Below, one piece after another: positions 1-5,810 of a stretch of DNA of 6,552 nucleotides. The notes beneath the pieces were generated by a model. That model ran no database searches. It saw only the letters and a list, made by a program, of their open reading frames with translations, and was not told the origin of the DNA. Origin of the DNA: Gammaproteobacteria bacterium. GTDB taxonomy: Bacteria; Pseudomonadota; Gammaproteobacteria; HK1. The position numbers and the translations under genes were made by a program. The DNA lies in assembly GCA_013042035.1 (NCBI GenBank), contig JABDQX010000074.1:1-6552 (forward strand). Reading direction: 5' to 3'. The stretch's first letter is position 1. Every line of letters starts with the position of its first letter.

Positions 1-1
1 G

Positions 2-196
2 GGCGACGATCTGCTCGGCATCGAATGCAAACGTACCGACACACCGCGCATGACCCCGTCCATCCGTCATGCTCTCGATGCTTTGGGGTTGAAAAACGTT
101 ATCGTGCTTTATCCCGGTACGAAACGCTTTCCCATCACGGAGCGCGTGACTGCCGTACCGATTCAGGCTGTTGCCGAAGGAGCGTGTTTGATTTAG
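2..196 (+). CDS. C-terminal fragment of a DUF4143-type ATP-binding protein (partial, 5' end outside window)
   Basis: The frame starting at base 2 is open to a TAG at 194-196 and gives 64 residues beginning GDDLLGIECKRTD and continuing through ALGLKNVIVLYPGTKRFPI to AVPIQAV. The G-I-E-C-K-R, V-x-Y-P-G and late A-V-P-I blocks resemble the C-terminal nuclease-like end of AAA_14/DUF4143 proteins, where an E-x-K core is followed by a short beta strand ending in YPG. Those proteins have an N-terminal P-loop ATPase domain, which would lie before this window. Their cellular role is poorly known; some occur with mobile or toxin-antitoxin-like regions. The gene is convergent with the TorD-like gene (54 bp between stops) and has no visible functional link to it. 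The assignment rests on remembered family motifs in a short fragment, so it is probable rather than certain. Confidence 0.62.
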   Translation, partial: GDDLLGIECKRTDTPRMTPSIRHALDALGLKNVIVLYPGTKRFPITERVTAVPIQAVAEGACLI

Positions 197-240
197 TCAG
201 ACATTACGAACGTCAATCATGAGATGTCGACCATAAATCC

Positions 241-268
241 GAGACGTGGTTCATCGCGTCTCATTTTC
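241..268 (+). terminator. Weak candidate terminator between convergent genes
   Basis: GAGACG (241-246) can pair with CGTCTC (257-262) across a 10-nt loop and is followed on the plus strand by ATTTTC. It lies 45 nt after the stop of the left-edge gene and overlaps the last codons of the minus-strand chaperone gene. The stem is only 6 bp and the T-run is short, so this is at most a weak terminator. Confidence 0.28.
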
Positions 269-805
269 TGGCAGGCCTTTATCATTTTCCATTATCAATA
301 ACAGTTGCTCCCCCAAACGATGATAGAGCAACAGGCAGTTGTCCATGCTCATCATGGCATTGGCAAAACGGGGAACCCAGTTACTGATGTGTTTTTCCCA
401 CAGCTCACGCCAGAGAGCATCATCAATCGGTTCCGGTGTCTCCAGCAGCCAGGCCGCACACGCCAATATCGTGCCCAGATAATCCGACGGCATATCATCG
501 TCCGCTTTCAGACCAACGCCCAGATAAAACAGCGTCAGCTCTTCCGCAGCACTTCCCATTCCACCCACTCCCCGGTACGCGGATTCGAACGGTGGACACT
601 GGGTTTTCGGATAATTGCTGACAAAGAGACTGGTATGCTCGGCTTGCCAATAGGGAAGGCCCACCTCGGTAAGTTCCGCAACCGGCTCGCGCAACCAGGT
701 GTGTTCCTCGGAAAGTTCCGTCAGTACGGACAGGGAGTCTTCTTCCGGCGCGGCCAGAAGACCCGCCAGAAGACGTAGTTGGTTGGGGTCGGTTTTTTTT
801 ATCAC
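251..805 (-). CDS. TorD/DmsD-family molybdoenzyme assembly chaperone
   Basis: This 184-residue protein belongs to the TorD family of cytoplasmic chaperones, which hold the apo form of a Tat-exported molybdopterin subunit, help cofactor insertion and proofread export. The signature is seen at residues 56-77: EHTSLFVSN, then C70-P-P-F-E-S-A-Y, equivalent to the family's YxxLF...PPYES block. It is followed by EELTLFYLGVGL (88-99) and M-P-S-D-Y-L-G (105-111), the usual P-D-H-hydrophobic segment with the His replaced by Tyr. The C-terminal NWVPRFANAM (142-151) also fits, as does the length. The start is GTG at 805-803; no in-frame ATG lies between it and the upstream stop at 890-892, and no convincing Shine-Dalgarno sequence precedes it. 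Its likely client is the Tat-targeted catalytic subunit encoded at 5488-2702. It is set apart from that operon by a terminator and a palindromic element, so it may depend on read-through or its own promoter. Confidence 0.88.
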   Translation of the reverse strand: MIKKTDPNQLRLLAGLLAAPEEDSLSVLTELSEEHTWLREPVAELTEVGLPYWQAEHTSLFVSNYPKTQCPPFESAYRGVGGMGSAAEELTLFYLGVGLKADDDMPSDYLGTILACAAWLLETPEPIDDALWRELWEKHISNWVPRFANAMMSMDNCLLLYHRLGEQLLLIMENDKGLPENETR

Positions 806-836
806 GATAGCATACGGAACAAAGTTGCAAGCGGTG

Positions 837-1009
837 CTGGGAGCTGTCCGGCTTATTGGGGATCGTAGCGAGAAAGTGGGAAATTGTGGTCATTTTTCCG
901 CCAAATTCGAGGACAATAGTGAACTATTCGACGAGAATTTGCGAGGAAAAGGGGCCAATTTACCGCTTTCGCAGCCGATTCATTCATCCTAAGTCGGACA
1001 GACTCCTAG
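837..1009. mobile_element. MITE-like, nearly full-length palindromic element (~173 bp)
   Basis: The left arm begins CTGGGAGCTGTCCGGCTTA (837-855). The reverse complement of the right end (1009-990) begins CTAGGAGTCTGTCCGACTTA. The match continues inward with small gaps: GATCG/AATCGG, GCGAGAAAGTGGG/GCGAAAGCGG, AAATTG, TTTTCC (894-899 with 945-950) and AAATTC (903-908 with 935-940). It closes on a central AATAGT-GA-ACTATT (915-928). There is no room for a transposase and no plausible ORF specific to it. This is what a miniature inverted-repeat element made of two insertion-sequence ends looks like. The right end abuts CCTAGG and the left end CTGG, so a CTAG-like target is possible, but a clean target duplication is not visible. 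The parent IS family is not identified. The element lies 31 bp upstream of the chaperone start and 31 bp beyond the operon terminator. Confidence 0.72.
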
Positions 1010-1040
1010 GTACATGAGCCTGTTTGGCGTGTGGAAACCA

Positions 1041-1070
1041 GAAAAAAAACGCCCCGCGAAAGCGGGGCCA
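1041..1070 (-). terminator. Rho-independent terminator of the oxidoreductase operon
   Basis: Read on the minus strand, a perfect 7-bp stem GCCCCGC/GCGGGGC (1068-1062 with 1057-1051) with a four-base TTTC loop is followed by G and eight consecutive T (1049-1042). This is a textbook intrinsic terminator about 60 nt after the NrfD stop codon. On the plus strand the A-run precedes the hairpin, so it acts in one direction only. Confidence 0.93.
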
Positions 1071-1083
1071 CGTAATGTCCTGA

Positions 1084-1118
1084 TGGCGGCCCGAGGCGCG
1101 TCGCACCGAAGGCCGCCA
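1084..1118 (-). other. GC-rich stem-loop in the operon 3' untranslated region
   Basis: TGGCGGCC (1084-1091) is the exact reverse complement of GGCCGCCA (1111-1118), with a 19-nt GC-rich loop that can partly pair with itself. It lies between the NrfD stop (1129) and the intrinsic terminator and has no T-run of its own. It could protect the transcript 3' end from exonucleases or be part of a tandem terminator; only the pairing is seen. Confidence 0.5.
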
Positions 1119-1128
1119 AATCAAGAAA

Positions 1129-2091
1129 TTACCAGGGATGCGAATACACTCCGGAATACATAAAGTAGTGCCGGAGCAGATACCCGCCCATCATCACCAA
1201 CAAGGACGCCGTGATGATAGGAATACGGGTAGACCAACCCTTGATAACGCCTTTGAGCTCCAGAAGGAATGGCACGATCAAGCCGAAACCGATAAAGCCG
1301 ATGAGCCAGCCGGGATCGGTAAAGAGCAGTTTGAAGGATGCCGAGGCCGCGGATTCTTCGCCCACCTGAAGGTATTGAAAGAAGGAAAAGATCACAACCA
1401 GCTCTGCGGAGATCAGGATTAGATCCGTGCGTTCATAGAAGACATGGATCTTATGGTCTTCCGAGTCATAGAAAAAGACATTAAGCATGACAAGCAGGAA
1501 GGCTATCGCCGTGGAGAAGGCCGATACGGTAAAGAGCACCGGTACGCCCGGGTTATGCCATAGCGGTACGGCGGGGAAGGACTGGATCAGCAGACCCGTA
1601 TAGACCGCAACCCCGATACCGTTGATGGTGGCAAGCCAACCGAGCAGTTTATGATAGCGCTCGCAAACCGCCGCCACTTTCTTCACGATAGACCAGCGAA
1701 GGATGCCCCCTACCAGTGGGAATCCCAGGAAAAAGCGGGATTCGATCAGATAGGGAAGGGGATAGAGCACACCCCACACCATCATCCATGTGATAAATTG
1801 CGTACCCCAGGCAATCCAGGCATCCGGCTTGTTTAACAGCACCATGGGATTTAACACATGGATCACCGCGATGTGATCCAGCAGATGCAGGAACAGCATA
1901 CCGGATCCAAGGCTCAACATGACGATACTGGAGATCATTCCCCAGATCACCAGGTTCGGGTGCCTCTTCAGGTACATGTCGGTCAGGAAGGCAACGGCCA
2001 TGATCGCCGCGCCCATGCCGCCAAAGAAAAGATAAATGGCAAACCACCAGGTCCACCAATCTTGGGTCACGTAACTCATGGTGACATCCAT
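1129..2091 (-). CDS. NrfD/PsrC-family membrane anchor, quinone-reactive subunit of the molybdoenzyme
   Basis: This 320-residue protein is highly hydrophobic, with about eight predicted membrane helices, roughly at residues 16-37, 47-71, 93-115, 149-171, 182-207, 222-243, 258-282 and 289-309. That is the topology of NrfD/PsrC anchors, which exchange electrons with the quinone pool and need no heme. The family block after helix 4 is clear: YTGLLIQSFPAVPLWHNPG (164-182), followed by PVLFTVSAFSTA. The start ATG at 2091 overlaps the ferredoxin-subunit stop as TAATG. AGAGGAAAGG lies just upstream, supporting this start over the in-frame Met at residue 5. It is the third gene of the operon and is followed by a terminator. 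It would pass electrons between quinol and the four-cluster subunit; the direction is not decided by sequence. Confidence 0.92.
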   Translation of the reverse strand: MDVTMSYVTQDWWTWWFAIYLFFGGMGAAIMAVAFLTDMYLKRHPNLVIWGMISSIVMLSLGSGMLFLHLLDHIAVIHVLNPMVLLNKPDAWIAWGTQFITWMMVWGVLYPLPYLIESRFFLGFPLVGGILRWSIVKKVAAVCERYHKLLGWLATINGIGVAVYTGLLIQSFPAVPLWHNPGVPVLFTVSAFSTAIAFLLVMLNVFFYDSEDHKIHVFYERTDLILISAELVVIFSFFQYLQVGEESAASASFKLLFTDPGWLIGFIGFGLIVPFLLELKGVIKGWSTRIPIITASLLVMMGGYLLRHYFMYSGVYSHPW

Positions 2092-2705
2092 TAGCCTTTC
2101 CTCTTCAAATCGTCAATGTAATAAACGTTAGGGTGCGTCCCCATATAGGACATCAACGGACGTGCAATGCTGCTTTTTACAAGCTTTGTTATGGGGTCAT
2201 TGGGATCATCGAGGTCCCCGAACATACGCGCCGAACCGACACAGGTCTCGACACACGCCGGTTTTTCCCCTTTCGCCACGCGATGGGCGCAAAAATCGCA
2301 CTTATCCACGCTCGGGTGCTTGCGCCAGGCATCATGGCCGAAGAACTCCTCGCCCTTGTCGATATCGTCATAGGTAATGGGATAGCGCGCCTTATAGGGG
2401 CAAGCCATGGCGCACGCACCGCAGCCCATGCACCGGGCGTCGTCCACCATCACAATACCGCTGTCCATCCGGTAGGTAGCGCCCGTGGGGCACACCGTCA
2501 TGCAGGGCGGATTGTCGCAATGGTTACACAGCCTTGGGAAAAATCGGCGGGTGATATCATCGGCGGTACCGATTTCCTTGTCATGGACCCAAGTGCGCCA
2601 TTGATTTTTCCACACCGGAGTCTGATTCTCCATGGCGCAGGCGGCCATGCAGGCGTTGCAACCAACGCAGGTATTAAGGTCGATGACCATGGCATAGCGT
2701 GTCAT
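2091..2705 (-). CDS. Four-cluster [4Fe-4S] ferredoxin-type electron-transfer subunit (PsrB/DmsB-like)
   Basis: The 204-residue protein carries sixteen cysteines in four motifs: C13-x2-C16-x2-C19-x3-C23, C60-x2-C63-x4-C68-x3-C72, C92-x2-C95-x2-C98-x3-C102 and C136-x2-C139-x11-C151-x3-C155. All sixteen are present, so four [4Fe-4S] clusters are expected, as in DmsB, PsrB and TtrB. It would wire the molybdenum subunit to the NrfD anchor. There is no signal peptide; such subunits are carried across the membrane with the Tat-targeted partner. The ATG at 2705 overlaps the catalytic-subunit stop in ATGA, and AAGGAGG lies six bases upstream inside the end of that gene, so translation is probably coupled. 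The stop overlaps the next gene by one base. Confidence 0.96.
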   Translation of the reverse strand: MTRYAMVIDLNTCVGCNACMAACAMENQTPVWKNQWRTWVHDKEIGTADDITRRFFPRLCNHCDNPPCMTVCPTGATYRMDSGIVMVDDARCMGCGACAMACPYKARYPITYDDIDKGEEFFGHDAWRKHPSVDKCDFCAHRVAKGEKPACVETCVGSARMFGDLDDPNDPITKLVKSSIARPLMSYMGTHPNVYYIDDLKRKG

Positions 2706-5488
2706 GCCGCACCTCCTTGGGACTCAAGTTTGGTCAATCGGAGCGTGAATTCCTGCGAACGAAAACCGGCAACCACCGGCTCGACTTCGTAGGGAATCAG
2801 CTTATTGGTAGCCGTACCAATGCCGGCACTGCGTGTCAGCTTGGGATTTTCCGCACCGAACGAGGAATGGATAAAGATCGCATCCTTGTTTACCTTGCGC
2901 GTGATATACGCATGGCCATCGGCCTCCTGCCCCGATTTGGTATTGGTCAGCCGAATCGGATCGCCGTGCTTGACGCCAAGCGGTTCGGCGCGTTCCGGAT
3001 GAATCCATATCCAGGTATAGACCTCTTTCTTGAAATCGTTGATGGCCGCCAGCACGGGATTGTTACTGTTGGTGGAACCATAGGATACAGTGGGTGTTTT
3101 TCCATATACGAAATAAAACTCATCCTTGTCCAGGGAGTCGTTCATGGCCTTCCCTTCACGGCACTCGGTAGGAATATGCGCCGCCAATGCGCTGAAGTGC
3201 GGACCTTTCGCACCATTTTTTCGCATATCATCAAAGAGAGTGCTGAAAAACTCGATTCGGCCACTTTCCGTTGGCACGGGCAATACTCTCGGCATGGCCG
3301 CGTACTCGAGTATCTCTTCGCGGGTTTTCTCCATGAATACGCCTTTCTCCCGTAGCGTGCGGTCAAGCTCTTCCACGGTGGTGTGCGCCTTCTTTGCCTT
3401 CTCGGCGAAAGCCACCTCGCGGCAGGCAGCGGAGAACGGGCTTCTGTGGCCTGCTTCCTTGAGGCGCGCGTGTGCTGCCTTGACGGGGTTCGCCGGCAGG
3501 CCGACCAGGTTTTGCACCCATTGCAGGAAGGACTCGGTCTGTCCGCTGATGATCTGCGTCAGGCGAAGCAGGATATCCGGTGATTCCTCGGTATCGTACA
3601 TCGGATCGATAGCGGCGTAGCGCGTGGTGAGCGCAAGATCGTGATTGACGCCGTTTCCGTATAGCGTGGGTTCGCTGCGCTCGAGATAGGTGGAATTGGG
3701 CAGGATAACATCGGCATATGGCGTGGTGTCCGAAGGCAACACATCCACGACGACCACCAGCTCCATATTTTCGTGAGACAGGATATCCGTCCAGGCCTTG
3801 TTCGGATAATAGTGGCGTACCGGATTGGCGGCATTGATAAGTATCGCGCGGCTCAGATAGGGTTCGCCTTTATAAGTCAACTTGCCTTCCACCGACTCTT
3901 TGTAGCCGGTATCGGCCATGGCCGGCCAGTAGACATAATCGCGCCCGGCGGCCTTTTCCTGTTCCTTGAAGGCCCAGGACCAGCAGGGTTTCCCATGGGT
4001 GAAGTTGCTGGGCGTGGATACCGCGCCCACGACCAGCTTCAGGAACGGCAGGCCCGCCAGTGTATCGAGCGGTGGACCGGACGGTTGGCCCTTGCTCATG
4101 GCATCGATCATATGCGCGGCCTTGTGGTGGAATTCGCCACTCATCATCCAGCCACCGGGCTTGTCGATACCGCCGGTAAGGGCCTGGACCATGGCCTGGA
4201 CCCGCCGCACCATCATGATGTTGCCGTAACGGGCACCGTGCCAACCGGGATCGATGATAGCCGGACGAGTGGTGCCAAAGCCGCGGGCGATATGTTCGAT
4301 TTTTTCGGCGGGAATGCCGGTGGTGATGGAGGCCCATTCCGGTGTGCAGGAATCGATCTCCTTGCGCTGCGCCTGCATGACGGTGACCACGGAATGCCCA
4401 TCCACCATGGTGCCTTCCGGAATTTCCAGCGCCGGATAGACGAAAGAACCATCCACATTCTCAGCGTTATTATTGGAATATGCCGGAAGGCTATGGACTT
4501 CCCGGTTTTCGTCCATGACTTGCGGGTTCCCTTCGCTGTCCTTGGCTAGCTGCCACTCGTTTAGCTCATCCCGATAGACAAGAAACGGCATGTTGGTGTG
4601 ACGGCGCAGGAATTCGCCATCATAGTAACCATCCCTGAGCATCACATGCATCATGGCCAGCATGAAATCGAGATCGGTGCCGGGCCGGATAGCGATCCAT
4701 TCATCGGCCTTGGCGGCGGTTTCCGAGCAACGCGGATCCACGGCAATCACCGTGGCGCCATGCTTTCTGGCGTTGGCAAAACGCACCATGCGGCAAGTGG
4801 AAACGCCGGCAATGGAGGCATTGTTCCCTATCAGGAGGATATAGCGGGCGTTATCGTAATCGGGAAGAACTTCGTCATGGATGTTGAAGTTGCCGGTTAC
4901 CGAATCGGTGCCGAGATGCCCGGTGGTCACGCAGTGCTGCATGGGAGAGGCGATGATATTCGGTATGCCATTGGACATGGCAAATGGAACCGCCCAGTAC
5001 ATATAAAATACGCACGACGTCCATCCACCCACCATGGTCCACTCCCAGGGTTTGAGCTCGGCGGATTTGGTCTTGGATTCGATGTATTCCCACGCCTCTT
5101 CCCAGGTCGCGGGCCGGAATTTGAATTCACCGCGCTTCGAACCTTCTACCCGAATGAGGGGGGTCTTGATGCGGTCGGTGTCGTAGGTTTGTCGCAGTCC
5201 TGCCTGACCGCGAGCACAGATCTTGCCGCGATTCAATGTCGAGTGCGGGTTGCCGTCGAGTTTGACGACTCGCTTCTCGCCATTTCGGGTGCGAGTCGTT
5301 GCTTTGACGTTACACAGCGATGAGCAAAAATTGCAAATGGTGTAAAACGTTTCTTCCTTGACATCGGCGTCCACCGTCAGGGATTTTCCAAAAAGTCCCG
5401 TGGGCTTGAGCAGGCCAAGCCCGGCGCTGCCGTAAGCGGTCGATTTCAGGAAGGTGCGGCGGGTAAGCCGCGGATATTTCCATGCCAT
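2702..5488 (-). CDS. Tat-exported molybdopterin oxidoreductase catalytic subunit (PsrA/PhsA/SreA/PadB-like, substrate unassigned)
   Basis: This 928-residue subunit opens with a twin-arginine signal, T9-R10-R11-T-F-L-K15, so the mature enzyme should face the periplasm. An N-terminal [4Fe-4S] site follows: C52-x2-C55-x3-C59-x31-C91. C186, in SPMQHC, sits where the Mo-coordinating residue of this superfamily falls, suggesting a Cys ligand as in polysulfide and thiosulfate reductases rather than the Ser of DMSO reductases. Further landmarks are GGIDKPGG (439-446), ILINAANPVRHYYPN (549-563), DVLPSDTTPYADVILPNSTYLE (582-603) and a C-terminal dinucleotide-binding domain from about 790 to 905. At 928 residues it is longer than classical PsrA/PhsA (about 760), nearer TtrA or PadB types, with added sequence around 300-385 and 650-740. 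GAGGGGG lies 6 nt before the ATG. It is the first gene of the operon and is preceded by a sigma-54 promoter. Natural substrate and direction are not determined by what is visible. Confidence 0.93.
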   Translation of the reverse strand: MAWKYPRLTRRTFLKSTAYGSAGLGLLKPTGLFGKSLTVDADVKEETFYTICNFCSSLCNVKATTRTRNGEKRVVKLDGNPHSTLNRGKICARGQAGLRQTYDTDRIKTPLIRVEGSKRGEFKFRPATWEEAWEYIESKTKSAELKPWEWTMVGGWTSCVFYMYWAVPFAMSNGIPNIIASPMQHCVTTGHLGTDSVTGNFNIHDEVLPDYDNARYILLIGNNASIAGVSTCRMVRFANARKHGATVIAVDPRCSETAAKADEWIAIRPGTDLDFMLAMMHVMLRDGYYDGEFLRRHTNMPFLVYRDELNEWQLAKDSEGNPQVMDENREVHSLPAYSNNNAENVDGSFVYPALEIPEGTMVDGHSVVTVMQAQRKEIDSCTPEWASITTGIPAEKIEHIARGFGTTRPAIIDPGWHGARYGNIMMVRRVQAMVQALTGGIDKPGGWMMSGEFHHKAAHMIDAMSKGQPSGPPLDTLAGLPFLKLVVGAVSTPSNFTHGKPCWSWAFKEQEKAAGRDYVYWPAMADTGYKESVEGKLTYKGEPYLSRAILINAANPVRHYYPNKAWTDILSHENMELVVVVDVLPSDTTPYADVILPNSTYLERSEPTLYGNGVNHDLALTTRYAAIDPMYDTEESPDILLRLTQIISGQTESFLQWVQNLVGLPANPVKAAHARLKEAGHRSPFSAACREVAFAEKAKKAHTTVEELDRTLREKGVFMEKTREEILEYAAMPRVLPVPTESGRIEFFSTLFDDMRKNGAKGPHFSALAAHIPTECREGKAMNDSLDKDEFYFVYGKTPTVSYGSTNSNNPVLAAINDFKKEVYTWIWIHPERAEPLGVKHGDPIRLTNTKSGQEADGHAYITRKVNKDAIFIHSSFGAENPKLTRSAGIGTATNKLIPYEVEPVVAGFRSQEFTLRLTKLESQGGAA

Positions 5489-5539
5489 AGTGATCCCCCT
5501 CGCAGGATGGAATAGCTATATCGTTATTATCTTTATTGT

Positions 5540-5560
5540 ATACGCCCCTTGGGGGTGTAT
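5540..5560. promoter_or_regulatory. 21-bp imperfect palindrome in the operon leader
   Basis: ATACGCCCC (5540-5548) pairs with GGGGTGTAT (5552-5560) around TTG, with one non-matching position. It lies about 10-30 nt downstream of the transcription start expected from the -24/-12 promoter and about 50 nt before the catalytic-subunit ATG. A repressor operator or a leader hairpin are both possible; the binding factor is unknown. Confidence 0.45.
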
Positions 5561-5578
5561 TTAATGCGTGGCTTGATA

Positions 5579-5594
5579 GCAAAAAACATGCCAC
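5579..5594 (-). promoter_or_regulatory. Sigma-54 (-24/-12) promoter for the oxidoreductase operon
   Basis: On the minus strand the sequence reads TGGCATGTTTTTTGC (5593-5579). This matches the consensus TGGCACG-N4-TTGC with one substitution and the required 10 bases between the GG (5592-5591) and GC (5580-5579) elements. Transcription would begin near 5567, giving a leader of about 80 nt before the ATG at 5488. The divergent neighbour encodes a sigma-54 activator, which strongly supports the call. Confidence 0.85.
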
Positions 5595-5622
5595 ATTTTG
5601 GGAAATGACTGAAATAGCGAAA

Positions 5623-5637
5623 GACAAGTAAGTTGTC
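5623..5637. promoter_or_regulatory. Candidate activator-binding inverted repeat GACAA-N5-TTGTC
   Basis: GACAA (5623-5627) and TTGTC (5633-5637) form a 5-bp inverted repeat about 63 bp upstream of the predicted sigma-54 transcription start. The same half-sites recur as ATTGTC (5678-5683) and GACAAT (5702-5707). Repeated half-sites upstream of a -24/-12 promoter would suit an enhancer, but 5-bp arms can arise by chance. Confidence 0.3.
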
Positions 5638-5678
5638 AAGGATATGTTTTTAGGCATTAATATACAAGTTTTACTGCA

Positions 5679-5707
5679 TTGTCAGGCGATTCCCGCCGCT
5701 CGACAAT
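5679..5707 (+). promoter_or_regulatory. Possible sigma-70 promoter for the regulator gene
   Basis: TTGTCA (5679-5684, five of six to TTGACA) is followed after 17 bp by GACAAT (5702-5707, four of six to TATAAT). It would give a leader of roughly 95 nt before the regulator ATG at 5810. The same bases form the outer ATTGTC/GACAAT inverted repeat, so binding of the regulator here could repress its own gene. The -10 element is poor. Confidence 0.3.
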
Positions 5708-5768
5708 AACCCGTTGCAAACCGGTGGATATGCCGAATGGGTCTGCCAAAATTGGCGCATAAGTGACA

Positions 5769-5810
5769 TAATTAGCTGACTTTCAATCAATGATTGTGAC
5801 AGATAAATTA
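5769..5810. promoter_or_regulatory. 42-bp imperfect inverted repeat abutting the regulator start
   Basis: A perfect core CAATCA-A-TGATTG (5784-5796) is extended by CTGAC (5776-5780) against GACAG (5798-5802) and TAATTA (5769-5774) against TAAATTA (5804-5810). The left arm and the reverse complement of the right arm match with one small bulge and few mismatches. It reaches the A of the regulator ATG. It lies about 200-240 bp upstream of the predicted sigma-54 start, a usual enhancer distance, and could also serve autoregulation or form an mRNA hairpin over the start codon. Confidence 0.5.

Noticed and set aside
25..222. 65-residue plus-strand open frame at the left edge
   Set aside because: The overlapping frame starting at base 2 gives a coherent protein tail with IECKR and YPG blocks; the other frame is an out-of-frame shadow.
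305..778. Plus-strand open frame opposite the chaperone gene
   Set aside because: The minus strand carries the TorD signature blocks; the plus-strand product has no recognisable features and no ribosome binding site.
809..838. Possible sigma-54 promoter upstream of the chaperone (CAGCACCGCTTGC on the minus strand)
   Set aside because: The spacing between the G-rich and GC elements is two bases short of that required, and the GG is only AG.
2699..5323. Long plus-strand open frames opposite the catalytic subunit (for example 2699-3355, 3773-4549, 4598-5323)
   Set aside because: They lie antisense to a clearly recognisable molybdopterin subunit and show no domain motifs; they reflect base composition of the real gene.
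2702..5488. Assignment of the operon as arsenite oxidase arxABCD
   Set aside because: The A-B-C-D order with a TorD gene fits, but I do not see the GRGWG-type motif I associate with ArxA, and the regulator is a sigma-54 activator rather than a two-component system.
5745..5756. GCCAA-AA-TTGGC palindrome in the divergent region
   Set aside because: The arms are only 5 bp and not repeated nearby, so it was not listed as a separate site.
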